A DNA stretch of 64,000 nt from Cutibacterium avidum ATCC 25577 (lineage in GTDB: Bacteria; Actinomycetota; Actinomycetes; Propionibacteriales; Propionibacteriaceae): the NCBI RefSeq assembly GCF_000227295.1, contig NZ_JH165054.1, forward strand, positions 682,693 through 746,692. Direction: 5' to 3'. Positions within the stretch are counted from its first letter, which is position 1, and every line of letters starts with the position of its first letter. Position numbers and translations under genes: made by a program. Below the pieces are notes generated by a model. The model worked only from the letters and a program-made list of their open reading frames with translations, did not search any database and had not been told where the DNA came from. Shown piece after piece: positions 36,278 to 44,864 of this stretch.

Positions 36278-37162
36278 TCAAGGTCTAGTGCGATAGGACC
36301 CTGCCGGCTTGCGCAACCTCGTCCCGGCCGTCTTGGCTCGCTGGTCGACGATGTCGATGACCTTCGTCGCAGACTCTTCCAGGGCCAGGCCCGTGGTGTC
36401 GATGATGGGGCAACCCAGTCGTCGCTGGATCCTGCCAACCTCGTCCAGCTCGTCGTAGATCGCAGCGAGGTCGGCGTAACCGTCCTCGTTGCCGAAACCT
36501 CCCAACCCGCGGACCCGACGTCCACGGATCTCCAGCAGCCGCTGGGCGTCGATCGTCAGGCCGACGATGCGCCAACGATCGACCGCCGCCAACTCGGCTG
36601 GCGGGGCGATCCCGGGGACGAGCGGGACATTGACGGTCTTGTAGCCGAGGTAACCCAGGTAGATCGACAGCGGTGTCTTGCCCGAGCGGCTCACGCCCAC
36701 CAGACAGATGTCCGCCTCGGTCAGGCGATCGGGGATGGCGCCGTCGTCATTACGAACCGCGAACTCCATGGCGGAGATACGGGTGAAGTAGTCGGCCTCA
36801 ACGCCCACGGGACGACGTGGGACGGCGTCGGCGTCAAGACCAGAAGCCTCTTCCATCGCGTCGAGCATGGGGCCCATGAGGTTGACCTCGCGGATACCCA
36901 TCTCCTCGCAGGCATCGGTGACCATATGGCGCATGTCGGGCAGCACGAGGGTGTGCACCACGCACACCCACTGCCCCGCGTCATGGGACTCCTTGACGGC
37001 CTCTAGGGCCGCAACCATTTCCGGGACGGTGCCGATCATGGGATGGCGCACGATGTGCCAGTGGACCCCCTCGAACTGGCTGCGGGCGGCGCGGGCCAAC
37101 CGAACGGCGGTCTCACCCGTCGAATCGGCGATGACGTGAATTTCCAGGGGCGACTCTGCCAT
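36278..37162 (-). CDS. ppsR: PPDK regulatory protein (bifunctional kinase/phosphorylase, DUF299)
   Basis: 294-residue regulator that phosphorylates (with ADP) and dephosphorylates (Pi-dependent) a threonine next to the catalytic histidine of PPDK. Begins IHVIADSTGETA, and has the P-loop GVSRSGKT at residues 156-163 and PGIAPPAEL downstream. Its target ppdK is the next intact gene on the same strand. ATG at 37160-37162 lacks a ribosome binding site, but TAAGAT (minus, 37169-37174) ends six bases before, so the mRNA is probably leaderless. Copy 2 of the palindromic element lies 49 bases upstream. Confidence 0.92.
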   Translation of the reverse strand: MAESPLEIHVIADSTGETAVRLARAARSQFEGVHWHIVRHPMIGTVPEMVAALEAVKESHDAGQWVCVVHTLVLPDMRHMVTDACEEMGIREVNLMGPMLDAMEEASGLDADAVPRRPVGVEADYFTRISAMEFAVRNDDGAIPDRLTEADICLVGVSRSGKTPLSIYLGYLGYKTVNVPLVPGIAPPAELAAVDRWRIVGLTIDAQRLLEIRGRRVRGLGGFGNEDGYADLAAIYDELDEVGRIQRRLGCPIIDTTGLALEESATKVIDIVDQRAKTAGTRLRKPAGSYRTRP

Positions 37163-37210
37163 GTCGCCATCTTAGGGTGGGGCCGGTATCGATCGAGTAC
37201 TCGGGTTTGA

Positions 37211-37286
37211 TACACGGAGCTGCCAAAAAATGCCCATGTCAACGTCACCATCGCCTGTTTGGACCGTTTTCTGGCAGCTCCGTGTA
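37211..37286. repeat. Palindromic repeat element, copy 2
   Basis: Perfect 15-bp arms TACACGGAGCTGCCA (37211-37225) and TGGCAGCTCCGTGTA (37272-37286) flank exactly 46 bases beginning AAAAA and ending TTTTC. The inner 13 bp of each arm equal copy 1 (14588-14669), while the outer bases differ but stay complementary. It separates the divergent ppsR and methyltransferase genes; GGTATCGAT recurs on the left flank (37185-37193). Confidence 0.85.
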
Positions 37287-37375
37287 GTCATTCGCAGGTA
37301 TGACCATCCTCCGGCACACCTGTTGCGTCGATCTCTCAGCTGTGTCCCGTGCCCGTGGTCTGGGAGACTGCCGCC

Positions 37376-38377
37376 ATGGACACCGCCACCCTGGACCCCG
37401 TTGACGAACTCATCGTCGCCGAATCACCGCTGGCCACGGCTGTGTGGGTGCTGGGTCGCCCTTCCTTGGTGCCAGTATCCGGCGAAGACACCACGGCGTG
37501 GTCTGACGACTGCCGCGACCTCACCGCAATCCCGGAGAGTCTTCGCCTCAATCCTCTGACGACAAAGGAATGCAGCACCCCGGTGGTGTGGATGGGCCTG
37601 CCCTCCAGTCTTGACGAACTCGACGAACTGCTCGGTACTCTCTGGCGACTCCTCGGACCCGATGCCCACATCGTCGCAGGCGGACGCATCAAGCACATGG
37701 CCCGGTCCATGAACGACGTCGCTGCCCGCTGGTTCGACGACGTCCACGCCAGCCTCGGAGTGCGCAAGGCCCGCGTGCTGCACTTCTCGTCTCCTCGGGA
37801 GCACCCGGCCGTCACTGGGGAATGGCCACGCACCAACACCGTCAACGGCCTGACGATCCGAGCCCACGGCGGCGTCTTCCACACCACCGGCCTCGACGCC
37901 GGAACGTCCCTGCTCCTCGATCACCTCGACGCCATCGCGGCCGACGTCAACACCGACGTCGTCGATCTGGGGTGCGGCAACGGCATCATCTCCGCTCACC
38001 TGGCACGCAGACTCCCAGACGCCACCGTCAACGCCACCGATGTCTCCTGGCAGGCCGTCGACTCGACTCGTCTCACCGCCAGGGCGAACGGACTCGACAT
38101 CGTCACCCACTGGTGTGACGGATTGTCCGTCCTGCCCGACCAGAGCGTCGACGTCGTCGTCACCAATCCGCCCTTCCATCGCGGAACCGCCCAGGACCAC
38201 GCCCCGACCCTGGCCATGCTGGCCGACGCCGCTCGCGTGTTGCGCCCCGGCGGCAGCCTGTGGTGTGTCTACAACAATCACCTGCCGTGGGCATCCCATC
38301 TACGGCGCACGGTCGGGCCGACTCGCCAGGTCGCGCGGAATCGTCAGTACACCGTCACGCGGACCGTCCGCGGGTAG
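37376..38377 (+). CDS. Class I SAM methyltransferase, RsmC/RlmG-like
   Basis: 333 residues with the two-domain layout of rRNA guanine-N2 methyltransferases: an N-terminal degenerate domain (about 1-160) and a C-terminal Rossmann domain with motif I VVDLGCGNGIIS, motif II ATDVSWQAV and catalytic VVTNPPFHRG, diagnostic of N-directed base methylation. Probably modifies 16S or 23S rRNA. ATG at 37376 with GGGAG nine bases before. Followed by serB on the same strand after 61 bases. Confidence 0.82.
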   Translation: MDTATLDPVDELIVAESPLATAVWVLGRPSLVPVSGEDTTAWSDDCRDLTAIPESLRLNPLTTKECSTPVVWMGLPSSLDELDELLGTLWRLLGPDAHIVAGGRIKHMARSMNDVAARWFDDVHASLGVRKARVLHFSSPREHPAVTGEWPRTNTVNGLTIRAHGGVFHTTGLDAGTSLLLDHLDAIAADVNTDVVDLGCGNGIISAHLARRLPDATVNATDVSWQAVDSTRLTARANGLDIVTHWCDGLSVLPDQSVDVVVTNPPFHRGTAQDHAPTLAMLADAARVLRPGGSLWCVYNNHLPWASHLRRTVGPTRQVARNRQYTVTRTVRG

Positions 38378-38438
38378 ACGATCATGCCGAGGAGCGGAAC
38401 CTGCACCGAACGGGCCGAAACACACCTACGGTGGTGCC

Positions 38439-39296
38439 ATGAGTTCCCGCGTCATCCTCGTCAGCGACGACCGCTCCAGCCTCCGCTCCCCCGGCACCCC
38501 TCTGTGGCCTGACGCCGCCTGCATGCGCGGCATCCACACCAATGACTGGGCCGCTCACATCTTCGAGTACGCCATGTCCTTCGAGGGCGACATGACACAG
38601 GTACGCGAACTCGCCGCCCAGACCGGCGCCGGAGTCCTGCATCCCCATGGCGCCCTGGCTGTCGAGCCGCCCGGTCTCATTGTCTGTGACGTCGACTCGA
38701 CGGTCACGCGCACCGAGGCCATCGACCTGCTCGCCGAGTGCGCAGGGAAGGCCGAGGAGATCAGTGAGGTGACGGCCCGGGCGATGGCCGGAACGCTCGA
38801 CTTCGCCGAGTCCCTTCACGAGCGCGTCAAATGTCTGGAGGGTCTGCACGTCGGGGCCCTCGAGGAGGCGCGCAAGGCGACCGTCGTCACCCCGGGTGCG
38901 GCGGAACTGGTGGCCGCGGCGCACGAGGTCGGCGCAGCCGTCGGGTTGGTGTCAGGAGGGTTCACGGCCTTGGTCAATCCGCTTGCTGCGGAGATCGGCG
39001 CCGATTTCTCAGCCTCCAACGAGCTCGAGATCGTCGACGACCACCTCACTGGCCGGGTTGTCGGGGACATCGTCGATCGGGCCGCCAAGGCCACCTGGCT
39101 GCGTCGTTGGGCCGAGAAGAGCGAGGTAGATCTTGAGCGAACGATCGCGGTGGGAGACGGCGCCAACGACCTCGATATGTTCGCCGCAGCCGGGCTGGCC
39201 ATCGCCTTCTGCGCCAAGCCCGTCGCCGTCGAGGCTGCACGAAACACCATCCGTTGTGAGCGGATCGACGCACTTCGCGCAGTGTGGGAACGATGA
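38439..39296 (+). CDS. serB: Phosphoserine phosphatase
   Basis: 285-residue HAD phosphatase catalysing the last step of serine biosynthesis. Catalytic CDVDSTVTRTEAIDLLAE has nucleophile D84 and acid/base D86; GLVSGGF is motif II; VGDGANDLDM is motif IV. The N-terminal region of about 80 residues is shorter than the double-ACT regulatory region of mycobacterial SerB2. ATG at 38439-38441 has no ribosome binding site, and TACGGT (38427-38432) ends six bases before, so leaderless translation is likely. Confidence 0.92.
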   Translation: MSSRVILVSDDRSSLRSPGTPLWPDAACMRGIHTNDWAAHIFEYAMSFEGDMTQVRELAAQTGAGVLHPHGALAVEPPGLIVCDVDSTVTRTEAIDLLAECAGKAEEISEVTARAMAGTLDFAESLHERVKCLEGLHVGALEEARKATVVTPGAAELVAAAHEVGAAVGLVSGGFTALVNPLAAEIGADFSASNELEIVDDHLTGRVVGDIVDRAAKATWLRRWAEKSEVDLERTIAVGDGANDLDMFAAAGLAIAFCAKPVAVEAARNTIRCERIDALRAVWER

Positions 39297-39312
39297 CCAC
39301 GATCATGGGGAC

Positions 39313-40107
39313 ATGACCAACCTCCCCGGAACCCTTCACACCGCTCATGACGGCGCATGGCAGGTCGCAGATCACGGCTGCCAGGTGCTGGCGTGGCAGG
39401 CCGACGGCAAGCCCGTCATCTGGTTCGACGCCGAGCACGCCGACGAGTCCGACGCGGTCATCCGGGGAGGTGTCCCGTTGTGTGCCCCATGGTTTGGTCA
39501 CGGACCGAACAATGACCAGGATCCCCAACACGGCCTGGCCCGCCGCACCGACTTCCAGGGGACGGTCGCGGAACCCTTCCGCGTCGTCGGAACCGCTGAG
39601 ACCGCCTCAATCGGCATTCGCCACGAGGTGGTCATGACCGACACCGCACTGGAGATGACGCTCACTCTCACCAACCACGACGAGAAGCCCCGAGTCGTCG
39701 AGGGGATGTGGCACACCTACCTGCGCGTCGGGGACGCCGACCAGGCGCGAGTCCGGGGAGTCCGCGGTGCCGACTGGCACAACTTCGCGACCGGTGACAA
39801 GGGATCCTTCGACGCCGACGAGCTCGTCATGGCCCCGGACACCGACACCGTCATCCAGGGAATCGGGCCGGCCCCGACCCTCGTCGATCCGGTCTGGGGA
39901 CGCGAAATTCACCTGACGACGACGAATTGCCCCAGCGCGGTGATCTGGAACCCACGCTCCTCGTCAGGAATCGGCGACAACCCGACGGCTCAGGCCTGGC
40001 GCGACTTCGTGTGCGTCGAGACCGGCGTCTGCAAGGACAATGCCGTCCCCCTCGACCCCGACACCGACCTCGTACTAACGACGACAATCACCGTCACGAG
40101 AATGTGA
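39313..40107 (+). CDS. Aldose 1-epimerase family protein (glucose-6-phosphate epimerase-like)
   Basis: 264-residue YeaD-type mutarotase that interconverts anomers of hexose 6-phosphates. Family features are VIRGGVPLCAPWFG near the start, HGLARRTDFQ with the active-site His, TYLRVGDADQ, and a C-terminal FVCVETGVC containing the catalytic glutamate. ATG at 39313 lies 16 bases after the serB stop; TGGGGAC before it is a weak site, and GATCAT ends six bases upstream. Role in sugar-phosphate metabolism inferred from family. Confidence 0.87.
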   Translation: MTNLPGTLHTAHDGAWQVADHGCQVLAWQADGKPVIWFDAEHADESDAVIRGGVPLCAPWFGHGPNNDQDPQHGLARRTDFQGTVAEPFRVVGTAETASIGIRHEVVMTDTALEMTLTLTNHDEKPRVVEGMWHTYLRVGDADQARVRGVRGADWHNFATGDKGSFDADELVMAPDTDTVIQGIGPAPTLVDPVWGREIHLTTTNCPSAVIWNPRSSSGIGDNPTAQAWRDFVCVETGVCKDNAVPLDPDTDLVLTTTITVTRM

Positions 40108-40228
40108 GCATGGTTGCGGTTGGAGAGGCCCGATGCACGTCCAACCGGACTGTCTCAGGCGTGTCATGCACAGTCGTGCGAGCGCGCCAGCCATCATGGA
40201 CCGACAGTGCCGTTCCGACCCCAAAAGC

Positions 40229-40315
40229 AGGGGTGCCCCATCCCGCGCCAAGCACCCCTATATAAAGTGTTGTCAACGTTTCGGACCGCATTCAACGGGA
40301 ACGAAACAGTGTTTC
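40229..40315 (+). promoter_or_regulatory. Inverted repeats in the CoA-transferase leader
   Basis: The 275-base gap before the CoA-transferase has AGGGGTGC (40229-40236) with GCACCCCT (40252-40259), possibly the epimerase terminator, then TATATAAAG, and the 13-bp palindrome GAAACA-g-TGTTTC (40303-40315). The last is a plausible operator in the 5' leader. Function inferred. Confidence 0.4.
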
Positions 40316-40382
40316 TTCGACGGCTCACGGGTAGCGCCGTGCACCGTCACCGACAACCAGCCGCACGGCGGCAGGAGGACAG

Positions 40383-41897
40383 ATGTCAGAGCGGATTGCG
40401 AACGCAGCCCTGCGTCAGAAGGTGATGAGCGCGGACGACGCGGCTGCGCTCATCAATGACGGTGACCAGATCGGATTCGGTGGATTCACTGGGTCGGGCT
40501 ACCCCAAGGCACTTCCGAGCGCACTGGCCAAGCGCATCAAGGAATCCCACGATCGCGGCGAGAAGTTCACCGTCAACGTCTTCACCGGAGCCTCGACCGC
40601 TCCCGAACTCGACGGCGCCCTCGCCTCCGTCGATGGCATCGGCTGGCGCATGCCATACCAGTCCGATCCCCAGATGCGAAACAAGATCAACGACGGCACA
40701 TCCTTCTACACCGACATTCACCTGTCGGAGTCGGGCATGATGGTGCGTCAGGGCTTTTTCGGAAAGGTCGACTACGCCGTCATTGAGGCCACCCGAATCA
40801 CTGAGGATGGGGACGTCGTCCTCACCTCCTCGGTCGGCAACAACGCCGTGTACTGTGACGTCGCCGACAAGATCATCATCGAGGTGAACTCGTGGCAGTC
40901 CGAGGACCTCGAGGGAATGCACGACATCTACGGTGGGTTCGCGCTTCCTCCGAATCGAGTGCCCATCCCGATCACCCACCCCGGTGACCGGATCGGTGAC
41001 AAGTTCCTCCACGTCCCCCAGAACAAGGTCGCGGCGATCATCGAGACCGATGGCCCCGACCGCAACACCCCGTTCAAGCCGATTGACGACGACTCCCGCA
41101 AGATCGCCGGCTACCTTCTGGACTTCTACGACAACGAGGTCAAGCAGGGGCGAATGCCGAAGAACCTGCTGCCGCTGCAGTCCGGTGTCGGCAACATCCC
41201 GAACGCCGTTCTCGACGGCCTTCTCCACTCCGACCTGGAGCACCTGACCTCCTACACCGAGGTCATCCAGGACGGCATGATCGACCTCATCGATGCCGGG
41301 AAGCTCGACGTCGCCTCGGCCACCGCTTTCTCGCTGTCGCCCGAGTACGCGCACAAGATGAACGAGAACGCGGCCTTCTACCGCGATCACATCATCCTGC
41401 GCCCCCAGGAGATCTCGAACCACCCCGAGGTCATTCGCCGCCTCGGTGTCGTCGGCGCCAACGGCATGATCGAGGCCGATATTTATGGCAACGTGAACTC
41501 GACCCACGTCATGGGCTCGCGCATGATGAACGGCATCGGCGGATCCGGCGACTTCACCCGCAACGCCTACATTTCGGCGTTCGTGTCTCCGTCGACGGCC
41601 AAGGGCGGCGCCATCTCGGCGATCGTCCCGATGGTCTCTCACGTCGACCACACTGAGCACGACGGCATGGTCATCATCACCGAGCAGGGCATCGCCGATC
41701 TGCGTGGTCTGGCACCGCGTCAGCGCGCCCCGAAGATCATCGAGAACTGCGCCCACCCGGACTACCGTCCGATGCTGATGGACTACTACGAGCGTGCACT
41801 GCGTGACTGCAAGTTCAAGCACACCCCGCAGCTCCTCGGCGAGGCGTACTCGTGGCACACCCGGTTCCTCGAGACCGGCACCATGAAGGAGAGCTGA
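40383..41897 (+). CDS. Acetyl-CoA hydrolase/CoA-transferase (propionyl-CoA:succinate type)
   Basis: 504-residue class I CoA-transferase of the cat1/SCACT family. In propionibacteria this enzyme moves CoA between propionyl-CoA and succinate, or acetate, and so closes the Wood-Werkman cycle. FGGFTGSGYPKALP at the N-terminus, SSVGNNAVYCDVADKIIIEVN, YTEVIQDGMIDLID with a conserved acidic residue expected to form the acyl-CoA adduct, and MNGIGGSGDF with EQGIADLRGLAP near the C-terminus. ATG at 40383 with GGAGGACAG upstream. A 24-bp stem terminator follows. The exact acyl preference is inferred from organism context. Confidence 0.92.
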   Translation: MSERIANAALRQKVMSADDAAALINDGDQIGFGGFTGSGYPKALPSALAKRIKESHDRGEKFTVNVFTGASTAPELDGALASVDGIGWRMPYQSDPQMRNKINDGTSFYTDIHLSESGMMVRQGFFGKVDYAVIEATRITEDGDVVLTSSVGNNAVYCDVADKIIIEVNSWQSEDLEGMHDIYGGFALPPNRVPIPITHPGDRIGDKFLHVPQNKVAAIIETDGPDRNTPFKPIDDDSRKIAGYLLDFYDNEVKQGRMPKNLLPLQSGVGNIPNAVLDGLLHSDLEHLTSYTEVIQDGMIDLIDAGKLDVASATAFSLSPEYAHKMNENAAFYRDHIILRPQEISNHPEVIRRLGVVGANGMIEADIYGNVNSTHVMGSRMMNGIGGSGDFTRNAYISAFVSPSTAKGGAISAIVPMVSHVDHTEHDGMVIITEQGIADLRGLAPRQRAPKIIENCAHPDYRPMLMDYYERALRDCKFKHTPQLLGEAYSWHTRFLETGTMKES

Positions 41898-41904
41898 GCT
41901 TCAC

Positions 41905-41955
41905 GCCCACGAACAGCCGCCCGGACCATGATGGTCCGGGCGGCTGTTCGTGGGC
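41905..41955 (+). terminator. Very long hairpin terminator after the CoA-transferase
   Basis: A perfect 24-bp stem (41905-41928 with 41932-41955) closes a three-base loop seven bases after the stop codon. Arms begin GCCCACGAACAGCC and end in the complement. No T tract. Confidence 0.85.
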
Positions 41956-41984
41956 AGGGCTTTCTGCCTCGCCGCTGAGACCGG

Positions 41985-42123
41985 TGACGATTTCCGTCAG
42001 CTCGGGAACGGACCCAGCCCTGCAGATGCCCGGGCCCCGCAGAGCTGACGATATTTGTCAGCCCGCAGTGGTGCCGAGCAGTGGGATTGCCCAGGGTCTT
42101 CCCGACATGATGGTTTTCGTCAG
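41985..42123. repeat. Three regularly spaced short palindromes (61-62 bp period)
   Basis: TGACGATTTCCGTCAG (41985-42000), TGACGATATTTGTCAG (42046-42061) and TGATGGTTTTCGTCAG (42108-42123) start 61 and 62 bases apart. Each has TGACG/CGTCA-type arms around five bases. Parts of the intervals are also alike (GATGCCCGGG versus GATTGCCCAGGG). They fill the 335-base gap between the convergent CoA-transferase and metallophosphatase genes. Confidence 0.7.
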
Positions 42124-42131
42124 ACACGCAC

Positions 42132-42161
42132 AGGCCCGGTCACCCTGAGGTGGCCGAGCCT
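42132..42161 (-). terminator. Hairpin after the metallophosphatase
   Basis: AGGC-c-CGG-t-CACC (42132-42144) pairs with GGTG-g-CCG-a-GCCT (42149-42161) with a four-base loop. About 70 bases after the metallophosphatase stop on the minus strand. Confidence 0.55.
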
Positions 42162-42232
42162 GCTACACACGCATCCTTGGTGTAGGTCGGGACATGAGGA
42201 GAATCCCCTCACGACACCGCATCAGTCATCGA

Positions 42233-44629
42233 TCACGCTCCTGTCCGGGGCAGGGCGACAGGACGGGGCCCCTCGCCGGTGGAACCGCCAGTAGCGACAG
42301 TGCTGGCGGGAGCAGGGGTGGGTGCAACGCTCGGAACGCTGTCGACACGACTGGGAATCGGGGTGGCCGGGACACTCGGGGAAGGTGTGGCCGATCCACT
42401 CGGGGACGGGGGCGGGGTCGGGGTCTGGCCCTTCTCGACCACGGTCACGTCGCGAACGACGGTAGCAGTGTTCCCGGCCTTGTCGGTCACGCGGTAGGTC
42501 ACCCGATACGTGCCGACCTTGGTCGGGTCAACGTTTCCGGACACCTTGATGCTGGCGGAGTCGATGTCACCGTCAAGGTTGTCGGTGGCGCTGACGCCGG
42601 CCATCGGGTCGAAGGTGGCATCCTTCTCGATCATGGTGTCCTCGACTCCCCTGAGGGTCGGGGCCTTCCTGTCGACCTGGTAGAGGGTGATCTCGTCAAC
42701 CTTCTCGACCGGGCCCTCGCTGCGGACAGCCTGTGCGTAGGTGGTGAAGGTGATCTTGTCGTTGTTGACCTTGACCGCAGTGTAGTTCGGAGTCATCGTC
42801 TGCTTGTGCACGGCGACGTACTTGTAGACGTCGTCCCAGCTGGTCGGCTTCTCGTCGTAGAACTTGGAACCGGAGCCGGAGTTGGCGGTGAGGTAGAACC
42901 CCTCGCCGTCCTGCGGGTGGTACTCGTTGAGGGCCTTCTCGTCGGTGCGATCACCGTCAACAGGGTTCACCTTCGGGTCGATGAGGTGGGCGCGGGTGTA
43001 GACGTGATCATGGCCGTTGAGGACGCCGGCGTAGCCGAGTTCGGAGACGACCGGCACCAGCTTGCGCCACTCGGGAATCTCCTTGTCCCGCGAGTGCGAG
43101 GCGTTGGAGAACATGTTGTGGTGCTGGATGACGAACTTCCAGCGTACGTCGGAGTCGTTGCCGTGCTCGGCGTCGATCTTCCGCAGATACTCGATGTGGC
43201 CGTTGGGGCCGTCATAGTTGAGGTCGTTGGAGTTGATGTTCACGAACAGGATGCCGTTGAACTTGAACCAGTAGTCACCGCTGGCCTGCTCGGAGTTGCC
43301 GGCACCGTACTTCTTGTCTCCGTTGGGGCGTCCGAAGAAGTTCTCGTAGATCGGCGAGATGTCGTGGTTACCGATCGTCGTCACCAGCGGCTGGGTGCGC
43401 AGGATGTCGGGACGGTAGAAGTTCTCGTACTGGGTTCCGAGGACGTCATAGTCGGTGAACCCGTTGATCTGGTCGCCCAGGGACAGCAGCATCGACGAGT
43501 TCGGGTAGGCCTTCCCAGCGCGCTCCATGGTCTTGACCCACCAGTCACCGTGGATGTTGGGGTCCTTGGTGTAGCGACCACTGGCACCGATCTGGGGGTC
43601 ACCGACCATGAGGAAGGTGAAGTCCTTGTTCGGGTCCATCGAGTCGGTGGTGAAGGAGTAGGTCTTGCTCCAGCCACGCTCGGATCCGGCGCGGTAGACG
43701 TACTTGGTATTGGGCTTGAGACCCTTGACGTCGCTGCGATGGAAGACGTAGTCGGAGAACTGCGCCTTGTCGATGGTGGAGGTGGTGGCGGGGACGTCGG
43801 CGACAAGCTTGGTCGGGAAGGCGTCGTCCTCCTTGGCCGGGGCGACGGCAAGTTGCAGACGCTCCTGCTCAGCCTCGTTGGAGACCCAGGTGAAGATGCG
43901 ATCATGCTGGTCGCTGCCGATCTGCATTGACAGTTCCTTGATCTTGGGGCCCTGGGCAGCAGGCTGCAGGACGACGTCCTCGTCAACGGAGAACCACACG
44001 TCAGAGCTCTCGGCGCGGCCGTTGTGGACCTCGACACCGATGATGTTCTTGCCCTTGACGAAGGGCGAGCCCTTGTTGGTGGCCTCAGCCAGGCTGAAGG
44101 TCTTGGGGGCGGACTTGTTGGAGCCGCCGTAGGAGTTCCAGCTCTTGACGTCCTCGTCGTCAGCACCAGCAATGCGCTTGCCGTTGACGTAGACGGTGAC
44201 CGAGTCGTCGTAGCTGAGGACCCCGGACAGGGCGGTGTTCCTGGCCTCGTCAGCGGTCAGGTCGACCTCGGTGCGGAAGAAGAATCCCGGGACGTCGTCC
44301 TCGGTGCCGGGCAGGTACTGGTTGAGCAGGACGGTCGGGGCGTGCTCGTCGCTGAGTGGGGCGAGCTTGCCGCGCTTGGCGCCGAACTTGCCGGCGTCCG
44401 CCTTCCAGTTGGATCCAGGTTTGAAACCGGTGGTGGCCCAGGCCGCACCGTCGGACGGCTTGGTGCCGTCGTCGAGGTAGGTCCAGGTCGTGTCGGGGGT
44501 GAGCAGGGTCTTCGGTTCCGGTACGGCCTGCGAGGCCGGCGCGAAACCGGCCATCGACGCGACGGTGACGGCCGCCGCGAGTAGGAACGCGCCGGCATTC
44601 CTGGTACGTGACTGTGACACGAAATCCAT
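42233..44629 (-). CDS. Secreted purple-acid-type metallophosphoesterase ending in LPRTGA
   Basis: 798 residues. Signal peptide at residues 1-35 (FLLAAAVTVASMAGFAPASQA). A jelly-roll-like region (about 45-215), an Fn3-like phosphatase N domain (about 225-330), then the calcineurin-type catalytic domain with MVGDPQIG, LSLGDQIN, TIGNHD, IQHHNMF and NGHDHVYTR, all metal ligands present. A bacterial Ig-like domain (about 655-735) and a Pro/Ser/Thr-rich spacer lead to a C-terminal LPRTGA, immediately followed by the stop. ATG at 44627-44629 with GAGGAC upstream. A PHO-box-like pair precedes it, suggesting phosphate-regulated release of phosphate at the cell surface. Confidence 0.88.
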   Translation of the reverse strand: MDFVSQSRTRNAGAFLLAAAVTVASMAGFAPASQAVPEPKTLLTPDTTWTYLDDGTKPSDGAAWATTGFKPGSNWKADAGKFGAKRGKLAPLSDEHAPTVLLNQYLPGTEDDVPGFFFRTEVDLTADEARNTALSGVLSYDDSVTVYVNGKRIAGADDEDVKSWNSYGGSNKSAPKTFSLAEATNKGSPFVKGKNIIGVEVHNGRAESSDVWFSVDEDVVLQPAAQGPKIKELSMQIGSDQHDRIFTWVSNEAEQERLQLAVAPAKEDDAFPTKLVADVPATTSTIDKAQFSDYVFHRSDVKGLKPNTKYVYRAGSERGWSKTYSFTTDSMDPNKDFTFLMVGDPQIGASGRYTKDPNIHGDWWVKTMERAGKAYPNSSMLLSLGDQINGFTDYDVLGTQYENFYRPDILRTQPLVTTIGNHDISPIYENFFGRPNGDKKYGAGNSEQASGDYWFKFNGILFVNINSNDLNYDGPNGHIEYLRKIDAEHGNDSDVRWKFVIQHHNMFSNASHSRDKEIPEWRKLVPVVSELGYAGVLNGHDHVYTRAHLIDPKVNPVDGDRTDEKALNEYHPQDGEGFYLTANSGSGSKFYDEKPTSWDDVYKYVAVHKQTMTPNYTAVKVNNDKITFTTYAQAVRSEGPVEKVDEITLYQVDRKAPTLRGVEDTMIEKDATFDPMAGVSATDNLDGDIDSASIKVSGNVDPTKVGTYRVTYRVTDKAGNTATVVRDVTVVEKGQTPTPPPSPSGSATPSPSVPATPIPSRVDSVPSVAPTPAPASTVATGGSTGEGPRPVALPRTGA

Positions 44630-44739
44630 GTTTGAATGTCCTCACGGTTGACGTGTGCAGACGGTCCTTGCCTGCTTGATCATCGCCAAGGGGGGTCTCA
44701 ACGTGACGGCCACAGCAGGCCACGGTTCGGCAACGAGTG

Positions 44740-44757
44740 GATGAAACCTTCGTGAAC
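44740..44757 (-). promoter_or_regulatory. PHO-box-like direct repeat upstream of the metallophosphatase
   Basis: On the minus strand GTTCACG (44757-44751) and TTTCATC (44746-44740) start exactly 11 bases apart, in the pattern of actinobacterial PhoP boxes (GTTCACC-like heptamers every 11 bp). About 110 bases before the start codon. The PhoP-like regulator at 26744 is the candidate ligand. Confidence 0.5.
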
Positions 44758-44864
44758 AGCGTCACACTTTACTCGGTAGATCCGCCTGACAAGCGGATTT
44801 CGCGACTGTCCGAGGACTGTGGATTGATTGCTGGGTTCACAGCTACCACCTACCATGATCGACC

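Noticed and set aside
41985-42123. CRISPR array
   Set aside because: Only three 16-base units, with palindromic imperfect repeats and partially similar intervals rather than unique spacers, and no cas genes nearby.
42194-43930. 578-codon plus-strand frame opposite the metallophosphatase
   Set aside because: Val/Gly/Asp-rich antisense shadow of a well-supported secreted phosphatase.
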